The notes under the pieces were generated by a model, which worked only from the letters and a program-made list of their open reading frames with translations, made no database searches and was not told the origin of the DNA. A stretch of 64,000 nt of DNA, taken from NCBI GenBank assembly GCA_019973575.1, contig BPUI01000004.1, positions 186,001-250,000 of the forward strand, given 5' to 3'. Both the position numbers and the translations under genes were made by a program. How positions within the stretch are numbered: the stretch's first letter is position 1; each line of letters starts with the position of its first letter. This DNA comes from Gemmatimonadetes bacterium T265 (GTDB lineage Bacteria > Gemmatimonadota > Gemmatimonadetes > Gemmatimonadales > Gemmatimonadaceae). Shown one piece after another: positions 34,469 to 43,934 of the stretch.

Positions 34469-36028
34469 ATGCACGCGCGAGCGGCAATTCACGTGCAGAC
34501 CTCGACACGTTCGCGAACGGCCGCGTTGGCGGCGGGCGCCCTCGCCGGTATCGTCGCGGTGCTCGCGCCGTACGCGGCCAGGGCCCAAGCGCCGGCGCGC
34601 CCGAGCGGCGCGGTCGCCGACACGCTCCCGCTCGCCCTCGAGGCCGCCGTCCAGCTGGCGACCGGCCGGGGCGAGCAGGTGCGCCTCGCGCGCATCCAGG
34701 TCGACATCGCCGAGACGCAGGTCGCGTCCGCGCGCGCCGAGCGGTTCCCGCAGCTCGCCGCGACCCTGGGCTACCAGCGCACGCTGCGGAGCCCCTACGC
34801 CGGCGGCCTGAGCGGGCTCAACATCCCGCGCTACGCCCCCGACACCACGGCGTCGCTCGCGCAGCGCGTGCGGTACCTTGAGCAAAACGCGCCCACGGCC
34901 CCGTTCTCCGGGATTGGCAGCCTTGCGGGCGGCCTCGGACTCGGCGTGCCGAACACCTACGGCGTGGAGGTTACCGGGTCGCAGACGCTCTTCAGCGGCG
35001 GCCGCACGGCGGCCGGCGTGCGCGCGGCGGAGGCCGGCCGACGGGCGGCCGCGTTCACGCTCGTCGAGCAGACGGCCGACGCCGAGCAGCAGGTGCGCAC
35101 GGCGTACTACCAGGCGTCCCTCGCGCGCGATCTCGCGGCGATCGCCGACTCGTCGTACGCGCAGGCCGACTGGTTCCTGACGTACGAGCGTCAGCTGCGG
35201 AGCGCGGGACGCGCGGCCGACCTCGACGTGCTCAAGGCCGAGGTCTCCCGCGACAACCTGCGCCCGCAACAGGTGCAGGCGCGCAACCAGCGCGACGTCG
35301 CGCTGCTCACGCTCAAGCAGCTGACCCACATCCCGCTCGCCCAGTCGCTCCGGTTGACCACCCCCCTCGAGGTGGCGCCGGCCGGCGGCGCGGCCGCGGA
35401 CGACGCGGACGTCGCGCCTGCGGTGCTGACCGCGCAACGGAGCGCGGTGCGCGCCGCCGCGTCGCAGGTTGCAGCCGCGGAACAACAGCTCCGGGCCGCC
35501 CGCGGCGCACGGCTGCCGAGTGTCGCCGTCCAGTCGAGCTTCGCGCCGACGTGGTACGCGGGCGACGTCTTCGGGAACGTGAGCGCGCCGCGCACCAACT
35601 GGACCGTCGGCTTCGCGGTGCAGGTGCCGCTCTTCCAGGGCGGCCGCCTCCTGGCCGACGTGCGCCAGGCGGAGGCACAGCAGGAGCAGTCGCGGCTCCA
35701 GCTCTCGCAGCTCGAACGGGCCGTGCAGGTGCAGTACGAGCAGGCCCGCCTCGAGCAGGCGCGGGCCCGCGCCGAGATCGCGGTGCGGCGGCGCACCGTC
35801 GACCAGGCGCGGCGCGCGTATGACCTGACCCTCCTCCGCTTCGAGCAGGGGGCCTCGACGCAGCTCGACGTGACGAGCGCGCGCGCCGACCTCCTGCAGG
35901 CGCGCACCAACCTCGCCCAGGCCGCCGCGGACTACGCCACCGCGGGCGCGGCGGTCGCGCGCGCGCTCGCCGGCGTGAGTGCCCCGCCACCGCCCGCCGT
36001 GCCGTCGGCCGCCCCGCCTCCGCGTTGA
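34469..36028 (+). CDS. TolC-family outer-membrane efflux protein (system 2)
   Basis: This is a 519-residue protein. Residues 1-40 are an export signal (LAAGALAGIVAVLAPYAARAQ). The mature region has the two-fold repeated coiled-coil architecture of outer-membrane factors. It includes LPLALEAAVQLATGRGEQVRLARIQVDIAETQVASARAERFPQLAATLGYQ, the strand GSQTLFSGGRTAAGVRAAEAGRRAA and the C-terminal LLRFEQGASTQLDVTSARADLLQARTNLAQA. A proline-rich tail ends the protein. The adaptor and permease follow in the same direction (order outer-membrane factor, adaptor, permease), so the three form the second tripartite system in the window. Confidence 0.9.
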   Translation: MHARAAIHVQTSTRSRTAALAAGALAGIVAVLAPYAARAQAPARPSGAVADTLPLALEAAVQLATGRGEQVRLARIQVDIAETQVASARAERFPQLAATLGYQRTLRSPYAGGLSGLNIPRYAPDTTASLAQRVRYLEQNAPTAPFSGIGSLAGGLGLGVPNTYGVEVTGSQTLFSGGRTAAGVRAAEAGRRAAAFTLVEQTADAEQQVRTAYYQASLARDLAAIADSSYAQADWFLTYERQLRSAGRAADLDVLKAEVSRDNLRPQQVQARNQRDVALLTLKQLTHIPLAQSLRLTTPLEVAPAGGAAADDADVAPAVLTAQRSAVRAAASQVAAAEQQLRAARGARLPSVAVQSSFAPTWYAGDVFGNVSAPRTNWTVGFAVQVPLFQGGRLLADVRQAEAQQEQSRLQLSQLERAVQVQYEQARLEQARARAEIAVRRRTVDQARRAYDLTLLRFEQGASTQLDVTSARADLLQARTNLAQAAADYATAGAAVARALAGVSAPPPPAVPSAAPPPR

Positions 36029-36055
36029 CCTCGCCCCGTGACCAGGACTCTTCCC

Positions 36056-37234
36056 ATGCCCCGCCCCCGTAGACCCCGGCCGCGCGCCGACGCCGCCATC
36101 GTTAGACGCCCCGCGAGGCACGCCGTCCGGATCGTCCCGGCCGCCCTGCTGCTCGCGGCGGGCGCCTGCCGGAAGCCCGTCCCCGCGCCCGCGGCCGCCG
36201 CGGCCGTCGCCGTGCTCGGCCCGCAGGACGTCGCGCGGGCCGCCCGCTTGGCCGTCAGCCCCGCCGTGGTGCTCACCGGCTCGCTCAACCCGTACCGGAC
36301 GGCCGAGGTGAAGGCGCAGGTCGCGGGCCTGGTCGGGCAACTGCGGACCGACCGCGGGCGCCCGGTGCGCCGCGGCGACCTCCTCGCCGTCCTCAGAGCG
36401 CAGGGGGTGCAGGGTGAGGCGTCGGGCGCCCGGGCCGCGGTCGACGCGGCGCAGGCCCAGGTCGCCCTCACGCGCTGGCAACTCGAGTCGGCCCGCCAGC
36501 TCTACCAGGCGGGCGCGATGGCGGAGATGAACTTCCGCAACGCGCAGGCGCAGTACGCGGCCGCGCAGGGCCAGCTCGGCTCCGCGCGGGCGCAGGCCGC
36601 GGGGGCGAACGAGGCGGAAACCTACACGCGCGTCGAGGCGCCGCTGACGGGCGTGGTGAGCGCGCGGATGACGAACCAGGGCGAGGCGGTATCCCCCGGG
36701 CAGCAGCTCTTCACCGTGGTGAACGCCGACACCCTGGAGCTCGCCGGGCAGATCCCGGTGCGGGCGGCCGGGCAGGTACGCGTGGGCCAGGTGGCGATCT
36801 TCTCGCTCGACGCCTACCCCGGGCAGAAGTTCAGTGGCCGCGTCGCGCGCGTCGACCCCACCGTCGACCCGGGCACGCGCCGCGTGGGCGCGTCGCTCTA
36901 CCTGCCGAACCCCGGCCACCGCATCGTCGGCGGGCAGTACGTGACCGGCGAGATCGTGAGCGGCGCCCCCGCCGAGGACGCGGTGGTCGTGCCGCAGGCC
37001 GCGGTGCGCGGCGGCGGCGACTCGGTGTACGTGTTCGTGATCGAGCAGGGCGCACTCGCGCGCCGAGCCGTGTCGCTCGGCGCGCGCGACGACGGGCGCG
37101 GCGTGGTGGCCGTCCGGTCGGGCGTCCGCGAGGGCGAGTCGGTGATCGTCTCGCCGGCCACCGACCTCGCCGCGGGCACCCGGGTCCGCGTCGCGAACGT
37201 CGGGCCCGCGGTCGCGGCGCGGGAGGGGAAGTAG
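36056..37234 (+). CDS. RND adaptor lipoprotein (system 2)
   Basis: From the ATG at 36056 this is 392 residues. An Arg-rich start and hydrophobic stretch end in the lipobox LLLAAGAC, so the mature protein is probably acylated at Cys and anchored in the inner membrane. The rest is a standard periplasmic adaptor: GSLNPYRTAEVKAQVAGLVGQLRTDRGRPVRRGDLLAVL, an alpha-hairpin (ARAAVDAAQAQVALTRWQLESARQLYQAGAMAEMNFRNAQAQYAAAQGQL), RVEAPLTGVVSARMTNQGEAVSPGQQLFTVV and the beta-barrel. It shares no long N-terminal extension with the adaptor of system 1. The GTG at 36038 is a less likely start because it would place extra residues before the signal. Confidence 0.88.
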   Translation: MPRPRRPRPRADAAIVRRPARHAVRIVPAALLLAAGACRKPVPAPAAAAAVAVLGPQDVARAARLAVSPAVVLTGSLNPYRTAEVKAQVAGLVGQLRTDRGRPVRRGDLLAVLRAQGVQGEASGARAAVDAAQAQVALTRWQLESARQLYQAGAMAEMNFRNAQAQYAAAQGQLGSARAQAAGANEAETYTRVEAPLTGVVSARMTNQGEAVSPGQQLFTVVNADTLELAGQIPVRAAGQVRVGQVAIFSLDAYPGQKFSGRVARVDPTVDPGTRRVGASLYLPNPGHRIVGGQYVTGEIVSGAPAEDAVVVPQAAVRGGGDSVYVFVIEQGALARRAVSLGARDDGRGVVAVRSGVREGESVIVSPATDLAAGTRVRVANVGPAVAAREGK

Positions 37235-37235
37235 C

Positions 37236-40200
37236 ATGGCCGGCCCGACGACCCCCGCGCACGACGCGCCTAACGCCGGGAGCGGCGGGCTGCCCGCCCT
37301 CGCCATCCGCCGCCCGGTGTTCACGGCGATGGTGATGCTCGGCCTGGTGGTGCTCGGCCTCTTCGGCTACAGCAAGCTCCCCATCGACCAGTTCCCCAAC
37401 GTCGACATCCCCGTCGTCACCGTCCAGACCACCTACACCGGGGCCAGCCCGGAGACGATGGAGCGCGACGTCTCGAAGCGGATGGAGGAGGCGTTCAACC
37501 CCATCCAGGGCGTCGACAAGATCACGTCCACCTCGCTCGAGGGCGCCTCGCAGGTGGTCGTGAAATTCAAGCTCGGGCGCGACGTGGACCAGGCCGCGGC
37601 CGACGTGCGCGCCAAGCTCGAGACCATCCGGCGCGACCTGCCGGCCGACATCGACCCGCCGGTCGTCCAGAAGTATGACCCGTCCGACCAGCCGATCGTC
37701 TCGCTGGCCCTGTCCTCAACCCGGATCCCGCTCGGGCAGCTCACGACGCTGGCCGACGAGACCGTGCGGCGCCGCATCGAGAGCGTGCCCGGCGTGGGGA
37801 ACGTGCAGCTCGCCGGCGGGCTCGCGCGCGAGGTGCGCGTCTACCTCCTCCCCGACCAGCTCCAGGCGTTAGGCGTCGGCGTCGCGGACGTGATGCGCGC
37901 GCTGAAGGCGCAGAACCAGGACGTGCCGGCCGGGCGCGTCGAGCGCGGCGCGTCCGAGCAGCTCGTGCGCATCACGGGGCGCATCATCGACCCGCGGCAG
38001 TTCGCGCGCGTGATCGTCGCCACGCGCGACGGCACCCCGGTGCGGCTGGGGCAGGTGGCCCGCGTCGAGGACGCCACCGAAGACGAGCGCTCGCTCGCGC
38101 TCGTGAGCGGACGGCGCGCCGTGTCGCTCGACGTCACCAAGGTGGCCGGCGGCAACACCGTCGCCACGGCCGACGGGATCACGGCGGCCGTCGCGGACCT
38201 CCGGCGGACTCTCCCCGCGGGCGCCGAGATCCAGATCGTGCGCGACAACTCGGTGCGGATCCGCGAGTCCGTCGATTCGGTGATCCACGAACTGCTCGAG
38301 GGTGCCGCGCTCACGATCGTCATCGTGCTGCTCTTCCTCAACAACTGGAAGGCGACGTTGGTCACCGCGCTCGCGCTTCCGGTGTCGGTGATCTCGTCGT
38401 TCATCCTGATGAACGCACTCGGCTTCACGCTCAACGTCCTCACGCTCATGGCGCTGTCGCTCTCGATCGGCATGTTGATCGACGACGCGATCGTGGTTGT
38501 GGAGAACATCGTGCGGCACCGGGAGCGCGGGGCCGACGCGCCGACCGCGGCGCGCGAGGGGACGGCGGAAATCTTCTTCGCCGTGCTCGCCACCACGCTC
38601 TCGATCGTCGCGGTGTTCATCCCCGTCGCGTTCATGGGCGGCATCGTCGGCCGGTTCTTCTACCAGTTCGGCCTCACGGTGGCGTGGGCGGTGCTTGTGT
38701 CGCTGTTCGTCTCGTTCACCCTCACGCCGATGCTCTCGGCCCACTGGGGCGTGAGCGCGCACGACCCTGCGGCCGCCGGCGGCAACCCGCTCACGCGCGG
38801 CATCTCGGCCTTCAACCGCTGGTTCGACCGCGTCGCGGGCCACTACCAGGGCGTTATCGGGTGGGCGCTCGCGCACCGGAAGATCACAATGGGGGTCGCG
38901 GCCGCCGCGCTGGCCGGCGCGGTCGCGCTCTTCCCGCTCATCGGCGGCGGCTTCCTGCCGACCGACGACACCTCGCAGTTCGAGGTGCAGTTCCAGACCC
39001 CGGAGGGGTCGAGCCTCACGTACACGCGCGGCAAGGCCGAGCAGATCGGCGCGGCGCTTCGGGCGCTCCCCGAGGTGAAATACACGTACACCACGATCGG
39101 TGCCGGCCCGACCGGCGCCGTCACCAAGGGCGACATGCTCGTCCAACTGGTGCCGGAGTCCCGGCGGAAGCGGTCGCAGCAGGACCTCATGGCGGAAGCG
39201 CGCCGGGTCGTCGGGCCGATGGTCGGCGTCGACGTTGCGGTGCTCGACGAGGGTACCGTCGGCGGGCCGGCCTCCCCGCTCCAGACGGAGATCCGCGGCC
39301 CCGACGTGGCCGTGTTGCAGCGCCTCGCGCAGGAGATGACCGTCGCGATGCGCGCGATGCCCGGAGTCGTCGACGTGCAGTCCTCGCTCGGCGACCCGCG
39401 TCCGGAGTACCGCATCGACGTGAACCGCGACGTGGCGAACGCCGTCGGGCTCGACCTCGGGCAGATCGCCAACACCGTGCGTCCCGTGCTCGCGGGCCAG
39501 AAGGCGACCACGTGGCAGGACCCCTCGGGCGAGTCGCGGGACGTCGTGGTGCAGGTGGCGCCGGAGCAGCGCACCTCGGTGCAGAACGTCGAGCAGATCC
39601 CGCTCGCCACGGGGCGCACCGACGCCGCCGGGCACGCGATCACCGTCCCGCTCGGGGAAGTGGCGACGGTGCAGCACGGTACCGCGCCGGCCGAGATCGA
39701 CCGCGAGCGCCTCGAGCGCGTCGCCACCGTGTCGGGCGGGACGGTCGCGGGCTACTCCGTCTCGGAGGCGTCGGCCGCGATCCGCGCGCACGCCGCGCGC
39801 ATGCAGCTGCCGGCCGGCTACACCGTCACGCTCGGCGGCGAGACCGAGAACCTCGAGGAGACCACGGGCTACGTGCTGCAGGCGATCGCGCTCGCCGTGG
39901 TCCTCATCTTCCTCATCCTCGCCTCGCAGTTCGAGTCGGTGACGCAGCCGCTCGCGGTCATGCTCGCGCTCCCGCTGTCGCTCGTCGGCGTGCTCCTCGC
40001 GCTCCTCGTCACGCGCGACACGCTCAACATGATGTCGATGATCGGCGTGATCCTGCTCTTCGGGCTCGTGACGAAGAACGCGATCCTGCTCGTCGACCAC
40101 GCGAACGAGGGGCGCGCGCGCGGCGAGGAGCGGGGGGCGGCGCTGGTCGGCGCGGGGGCGGCGCGCCTGCGCCCGATCCTGATGACCACCCTGGCGATGA

Positions 40201-40454
40201 TCTTCGGCATGCTGCCGATCGCGCTCGCGTTAGGCGAGGGCGGCGGGTTCCGCGCCCCGATGGCGAGGGCCGTCATCGGCGGCCTGATCACGTCGACGCT
40301 GCTCACGCTGGTCGTCGTCCCGGTGGCGTACACGTACTTCGACGACCTCGGCGCGTGGTCGGGGCGTCGGGCCGGCGGCCGGCGCCGCGGGCGCGCGGCG
40401 TCGGCGCCGCGGGCGGTCCCGCAACTGCTGCCCCAGCCCGTCGCCGGCGACTGA
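37236..40454 (+). CDS. RND-family efflux permease (system 2)
   Basis: This 1072-residue inner-membrane pump starts one base after the adaptor stop codon (TAGC ATG). The first porter segment reads LPIDQFPNVDIPVVTVQTTYTGASPETMERDVSKRMEEA. TM4 carries the proton-relay pair in LSIGMLIDDAIVVVENIVRHR. The second half includes ILASQFESVTQPLAVMLALPLSLVGVLLALLVTRDTLNMMSMIGVILLFGLVTKNAILLVDHANEGRARGEERGAAL, as in HAE-1 family drug exporters. Length and domain order are complete. Two Leu codons (37868, 40229) are TTA in the heptamer GTTAGGC. A DUF4239-like membrane protein follows. Confidence 0.92.
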   Translation: MAGPTTPAHDAPNAGSGGLPALAIRRPVFTAMVMLGLVVLGLFGYSKLPIDQFPNVDIPVVTVQTTYTGASPETMERDVSKRMEEAFNPIQGVDKITSTSLEGASQVVVKFKLGRDVDQAAADVRAKLETIRRDLPADIDPPVVQKYDPSDQPIVSLALSSTRIPLGQLTTLADETVRRRIESVPGVGNVQLAGGLAREVRVYLLPDQLQALGVGVADVMRALKAQNQDVPAGRVERGASEQLVRITGRIIDPRQFARVIVATRDGTPVRLGQVARVEDATEDERSLALVSGRRAVSLDVTKVAGGNTVATADGITAAVADLRRTLPAGAEIQIVRDNSVRIRESVDSVIHELLEGAALTIVIVLLFLNNWKATLVTALALPVSVISSFILMNALGFTLNVLTLMALSLSIGMLIDDAIVVVENIVRHRERGADAPTAAREGTAEIFFAVLATTLSIVAVFIPVAFMGGIVGRFFYQFGLTVAWAVLVSLFVSFTLTPMLSAHWGVSAHDPAAAGGNPLTRGISAFNRWFDRVAGHYQGVIGWALAHRKITMGVAAAALAGAVALFPLIGGGFLPTDDTSQFEVQFQTPEGSSLTYTRGKAEQIGAALRALPEVKYTYTTIGAGPTGAVTKGDMLVQLVPESRRKRSQQDLMAEARRVVGPMVGVDVAVLDEGTVGGPASPLQTEIRGPDVAVLQRLAQEMTVAMRAMPGVVDVQSSLGDPRPEYRIDVNRDVANAVGLDLGQIANTVRPVLAGQKATTWQDPSGESRDVVVQVAPEQRTSVQNVEQIPLATGRTDAAGHAITVPLGEVATVQHGTAPAEIDRERLERVATVSGGTVAGYSVSEASAAIRAHAARMQLPAGYTVTLGGETENLEETTGYVLQAIALAVVLIFLILASQFESVTQPLAVMLALPLSLVGVLLALLVTRDTLNMMSMIGVILLFGLVTKNAILLVDHANEGRARGEERGAALVGAGAARLRPILMTTLAMIFGMLPIALALGEGGGFRAPMARAVIGGLITSTLLTLVVVPVAYTYFDDLGAWSGRRAGGRRRGRAASAPRAVPQLLPQPVAGD

Positions 40455-40523
40455 GCCGCGGCGTCGAGGCCCCGGCCTCGTACGGCGCTCGGCGGTCCAC
40501 CTTCTCCTCGGAGACAGCAACGC

Positions 40524-41300
40524 GTGTTCGGTACCGCCCAGAGTGTGGCCGCCGTGGCGACGAGCGTCGCGCTGGCCGTCTGCCTGCTGCTCGTCGCGCG
40601 GAGGGTGCGCGGTCCGAGCGCCGGGCGCGCCGCGAGCGACGCCGCCGGGTGGCACGTGGGCCTCATCGGCACCAGTTACGCGGTGATCGTCGCCTTCATG
40701 CTGGCGCAGGTGTGGACCTCCTTCGGCGCCGCCGCGCAGAACGCGGCGATCGAAGCCACCTCCCTCGCGAGCCTGTTTCGCGTGGCCGAGGGTCTGCCGG
40801 CCGCGGAGCGGCGTCAGCTCCAATCGTTGTGCCGCGAGTACGCGACCGTCGCGATCACGAAGGAGTGGCCCGCGATGACGCACGACAGCCTGAGCCCGGC
40901 GGGGTTCCCGGTCGTGCAGCAGATGTGGACGACGCTGCTCCGGACCGACGTCCGGCCGGGCCTGGAGCAGACCAGCCTCCAGCAGGCGATCGAGACGCTC
41001 ACCCGCATGACCGAGCACCGGCGCATCCGCCAGCTGCAGAGCCGGTCGCGGATCCCCGCGATCCTCTGGACCATCCTGATCGTCGGCGGGGTCGCCACCA
41101 TCGTCGCGTCGTGCACCTACGCGGTCGACGACTTGCGCCTGAGCGCGTTCCAGGTGGTCACGCTGTCGCTGCTCATTGCGCTGATGCTGGTCGCGATCGC
41201 GGACATCGACCGGCCGTTCGACGGCCCGGTGCACGTGAGCGCGGAGGGGTTCGAGGCCGCCCGGGCCACGTTCGACCAGCTGATTTCAACGTCGAGGTGA
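40524..41300 (+). CDS. DUF4239-like membrane protein
   Basis: From the GTG at 40524 this is 258 residues. Two hydrophobic segments lie at the start (VAAVATSVALAVCLLLVARRV and GLIGTSYAVIVAFMLAQVWTSF) and two at the end (IPAILWTILIVGGVATIVASCTYAV and VVTLSLLIALMLVAIADIDRPFDG). A helical soluble loop between them contains AAIEATSLASLFRVAEGLP and REYATVAI. The pattern with terminal 'DIDRPFDGPVHVSAEGFEAA' is characteristic of the DUF4239 family of bestrophin-like membrane proteins; function is not established. It follows efflux system 2 in the same orientation after 70 bases. Confidence 0.72.
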   Translation: MFGTAQSVAAVATSVALAVCLLLVARRVRGPSAGRAASDAAGWHVGLIGTSYAVIVAFMLAQVWTSFGAAAQNAAIEATSLASLFRVAEGLPAAERRQLQSLCREYATVAITKEWPAMTHDSLSPAGFPVVQQMWTTLLRTDVRPGLEQTSLQQAIETLTRMTEHRRIRQLQSRSRIPAILWTILIVGGVATIVASCTYAVDDLRLSAFQVVTLSLLIALMLVAIADIDRPFDGPVHVSAEGFEAARATFDQLISTSR

Positions 41301-41385
41301 CGGCGGCGTTGCGCGTACCCCTTCCGTACCGGGCGTGAAGCCATGGGGGGCGCCACCTGCCTGGACCCGCGCCCCGGGTGCGCAC

Positions 41386-41520
41386 ATGAAGGTCCCACGG
41401 TCGGTTTCACGGGTGATGGAGTGGCGGCGCTTCCGTCCGAGGCGGCCGGTCGACCCCGTGCCCGCATGCACGCGGCGGGACGTGCCCAACCTCAACTCTA
41501 TGGTGCTGTCATGGACATGA
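41386..41520 (+). CDS. KGSR-type short ORF, copy C, overlapping the GH31 start
   Basis: The ATG at 41386 gives a 44-codon frame starting MKVPRSVSRVMEWRRF and ending at a TGA (41518-41520). The stop overlaps the GH31 start codon at 41517 as ATGA, the arrangement typical of translational coupling. A frame open on the same strand extends upstream to 41335. The peptide is basic and Pro/Arg-rich with no recognised domain. Copy D, upstream of the GH31 remnant at 49.8 kb, begins with the similar MKGSRSLSRMIEWERF. The downstream enzyme lacks an obvious independent start signal, which supports coupling, but expression of the peptide is unproven. Confidence 0.5.
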   Translation: MKVPRSVSRVMEWRRFRPRRPVDPVPACTRRDVPNLNSMVLSWT

Positions 41521-43721
41521 CCGGTGCTGATATCGATGTGACGACCGACCGTCAGAACGTCGTCGCCCTCGGTACCTCGGACTCGGTCGGCGTGCGCGAG
41601 GCGTATCCTGTCGGCGAGTTCATCGTCTGGCGCGACCGCGGGACCCTCGCGGTCGCGCACCGCGAGAGCCCGGACCGGCTGCTCTGGGAGGGGGCCCGCG
41701 ACGGCAACTTCCTCGTCGCCGAGCAGGCCACGGCCGCCGTCCGCGCCTTCGGCACGCCGGAAGGGTCTTTCACGATTACCGACGCGGTGTCGGCGACATA
41801 CGCCCGGCCGACGATCGACCACGTCGAGCTCGCGCCGAACCGCGCCACGGTGTCCGGACGGCTCACGGGACCGTCGGGCGGCGTGGCCTACGAACTCGCC
41901 TTCGAGACCGCCGCCGCGGACACGCTGCGCTTCGTCGCCCGAGTCCGGGCGCCCGACGGCTCCCCGATCAACCGCGTCCGCCTGCGGATCGCGTCGACCC
42001 GCGACGAGGCGTTCTTCGGCTTCGGCCAGCAGCTGACCTACTTCGACCAGAAGGGGAAGGTGCTCCCCATCCTCGTGCAGGAGCACGGCGTCGGGCGCGG
42101 CCTGCCGGTCGTCACGCAGCTCGTCGACCTCGCCGCCAACGGCGGCGGGCGGAACCCGTACGTGACCGAGGCCCCGGCGCCGCACTTCATCTCGAGTCGG
42201 CTGCGCTCGCTGTGCCTGGAGAACACCGAGTACAGCGTGTTCGACCTCCGGCACGCGGACCACGTCGACATCAAAGTGTGGTCCGCCGCGATGACCGGCC
42301 GGATCTTCTACGGCCGGACCCCGCTCGACCTGATCGAGGCCTACACGGCGTACGCGGGCCGGATGCGCGCGCTGCCCGACTGGGTCCACAACGGCGTCAT
42401 CGCCGCGGTGCAAGGCGGCACGGACATCGTGCGCGGCAAGCTCGAGACGCTGCGCAGCGCGGGCGTTCCGCTCGCCGGCCTCTGGATCCAGGACTGGACC
42501 GGGGTCCGGGTCACTTCGGCCGGCGCGCAGCTCTGGTGGGACTGGAAGCTCGACGAGTCGTTCTACCACGACTGGCGGCGGCTCGTGTCCGACCTGGAAG
42601 GGCAGGGCGCGCGCATGCTCCTCTACGTCAACCCGTTCCTCAGCACGGAGCCGGACCACGACGCGCTATACCGCGAGGGCGGCCGCGACGGGTACCTCGT
42701 CGAAAAGGCCGACGGGACGCCGTACCTGATCAAGAACACGAACTTCGCCGCCGCCCTGATCGACCTCAGCAACCCCGAGACGCGCACCTGGATCAAGGCG
42801 GTCATCAGGCGCGAGATGATTGACAAGGCCGGCGCGTCCGGGTGGATGGCCGACTTCGGCGAGGCGCTCCCGTTCGACGCGAAGCTGCACGACGGCGACC
42901 CGGCCGTCTACCACAACCGCTTCACGGAGGAGTGGGCGCGGGTGAACCGTGAGGTGATCGAGGAGGCCGGGCGCGGGGACGACGCCGTATGCTTCCACCG
43001 CTCGGGCTTCACCCAGAGCCCGGGCGCCGCGACCCTGTTCTGGCTCGGCGACCAGCTGCAGTCCTGGGACGAGTACGACGGGATCAAGACCGCCGTCGTC
43101 GGGCTGCTCTCGGGGGGCGTTTCGGGCTTCAGCCTGGTCCACAGCGACACGGGCGGCTACGTCGTGCTCAAGCTCGCGCTGGCGGGCCGCGCCGTCCCGG
43201 TTTTCGCGCGCACGCCCGAACTGCTCATGCGCTGGATGGAGCTGAACGCTTTCACCGCGGCGTTCCGCACGCACGAGGGGCTCGACCCGGCATTATCGGC
43301 GCAGTTCGACACGAACACCGAGACGCTCGCGCACCTGGTGCGCTTCGCGAAGGTCTACCAGGGACTCGCGCCCTACCGGAAGCGCCTCGTCGCGGACGCG
43401 GCCGCGCGCGGCCACCCGGTCGTTCGGCACCCATTCCTGCACTACCCCGACGACCCGAACACCCTCGCGTTGCGCTACCAGTTCCTGCTCGGCCCCGACC
43501 TCCTCGTCGCGCCGGTGCTGGACAAGGGCGCCGACGCGGTCGACGTCTACTTCCCCGCGGGTAGCGCCTGGACAGATCTCTGGACGGGCATCGACGCGGG
43601 CCAAGCGGGAAGCTGGGTGCGCATGCCCGCGCCGCTGTCCAGACCCGCCGTGTTCGTCCGCAAGGGCGCCTCATCCGCCACCGAAATCCTCGATGGGTTG
43701 CGGCACGTCGGGGTGTTGTGA
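41517..43721 (+). CDS. GH31-family alpha-glycosidase, sulfoquinovosidase (YihQ)-like
   Basis: From the ATG at 41517 this is 734 residues. The N-terminal beta domain contains FFGFGQQLTYFDQKGKVLPILVQEHGVGRG. The TIM barrel contains WIQDWTGVRVTSAGAQLWWDW, MLLYVNPFL and the catalytic segment GWMADFGEALPFD, with nucleophile Asp446. FHRSGFTQSPGAATLFWLGDQLQSWDEYDG carries the acid/base Asp512. The spacing of 66 residues and the phrases WMADFGE and MELNAFTAAFRTHEG follow the YihQ type closely. YihQ cleaves sulfoquinovosides, but its sulfonate-binding residues cannot be verified here, so an alpha-glucosidase role is possible. No other sulfoquinovose-pathway gene is nearby. A second copy exists only as an N-terminal remnant at 49.6-49.8 kb. 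Confidence 0.86.
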   Translation: MTGADIDVTTDRQNVVALGTSDSVGVREAYPVGEFIVWRDRGTLAVAHRESPDRLLWEGARDGNFLVAEQATAAVRAFGTPEGSFTITDAVSATYARPTIDHVELAPNRATVSGRLTGPSGGVAYELAFETAAADTLRFVARVRAPDGSPINRVRLRIASTRDEAFFGFGQQLTYFDQKGKVLPILVQEHGVGRGLPVVTQLVDLAANGGGRNPYVTEAPAPHFISSRLRSLCLENTEYSVFDLRHADHVDIKVWSAAMTGRIFYGRTPLDLIEAYTAYAGRMRALPDWVHNGVIAAVQGGTDIVRGKLETLRSAGVPLAGLWIQDWTGVRVTSAGAQLWWDWKLDESFYHDWRRLVSDLEGQGARMLLYVNPFLSTEPDHDALYREGGRDGYLVEKADGTPYLIKNTNFAAALIDLSNPETRTWIKAVIRREMIDKAGASGWMADFGEALPFDAKLHDGDPAVYHNRFTEEWARVNREVIEEAGRGDDAVCFHRSGFTQSPGAATLFWLGDQLQSWDEYDGIKTAVVGLLSGGVSGFSLVHSDTGGYVVLKLALAGRAVPVFARTPELLMRWMELNAFTAAFRTHEGLDPALSAQFDTNTETLAHLVRFAKVYQGLAPYRKRLVADAAARGHPVVRHPFLHYPDDPNTLALRYQFLLGPDLLVAPVLDKGADAVDVYFPAGSAWTDLWTGIDAGQAGSWVRMPAPLSRPAVFVRKGASSATEILDGLRHVGVL

Positions 43722-43743
43722 CCGCGGCAATCGAGATGAACAC

Positions 43744-43769
43744 GAGCCAAGTGGAGGAGCCAAGTGGAG
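43744..43769 (+). repeat. Tandem duplication of a 13-mer
   Basis: GAGCCAAGTGGAG is repeated twice without a spacer directly after the GH31 gene. It looks like a slippage product in the intergenic region 43722-43934, in which I see nothing else. Confidence 0.6.
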
Positions 43770-43934
43770 GCCCGCCATGCAGAACCTGTCGACGGGTCGC
43801 TCGTGGTGGACCGGCGCACTGATTCGCGTGCAGGTCGCCGGCCCTGACGTCTGGGCCGGCTTCACGAATCGCGCGCCTCCGCGCGACGATGACCTGAGGT
43901 CAGTGGGACGGACGAGCGATCGAGGGCGACCCGC

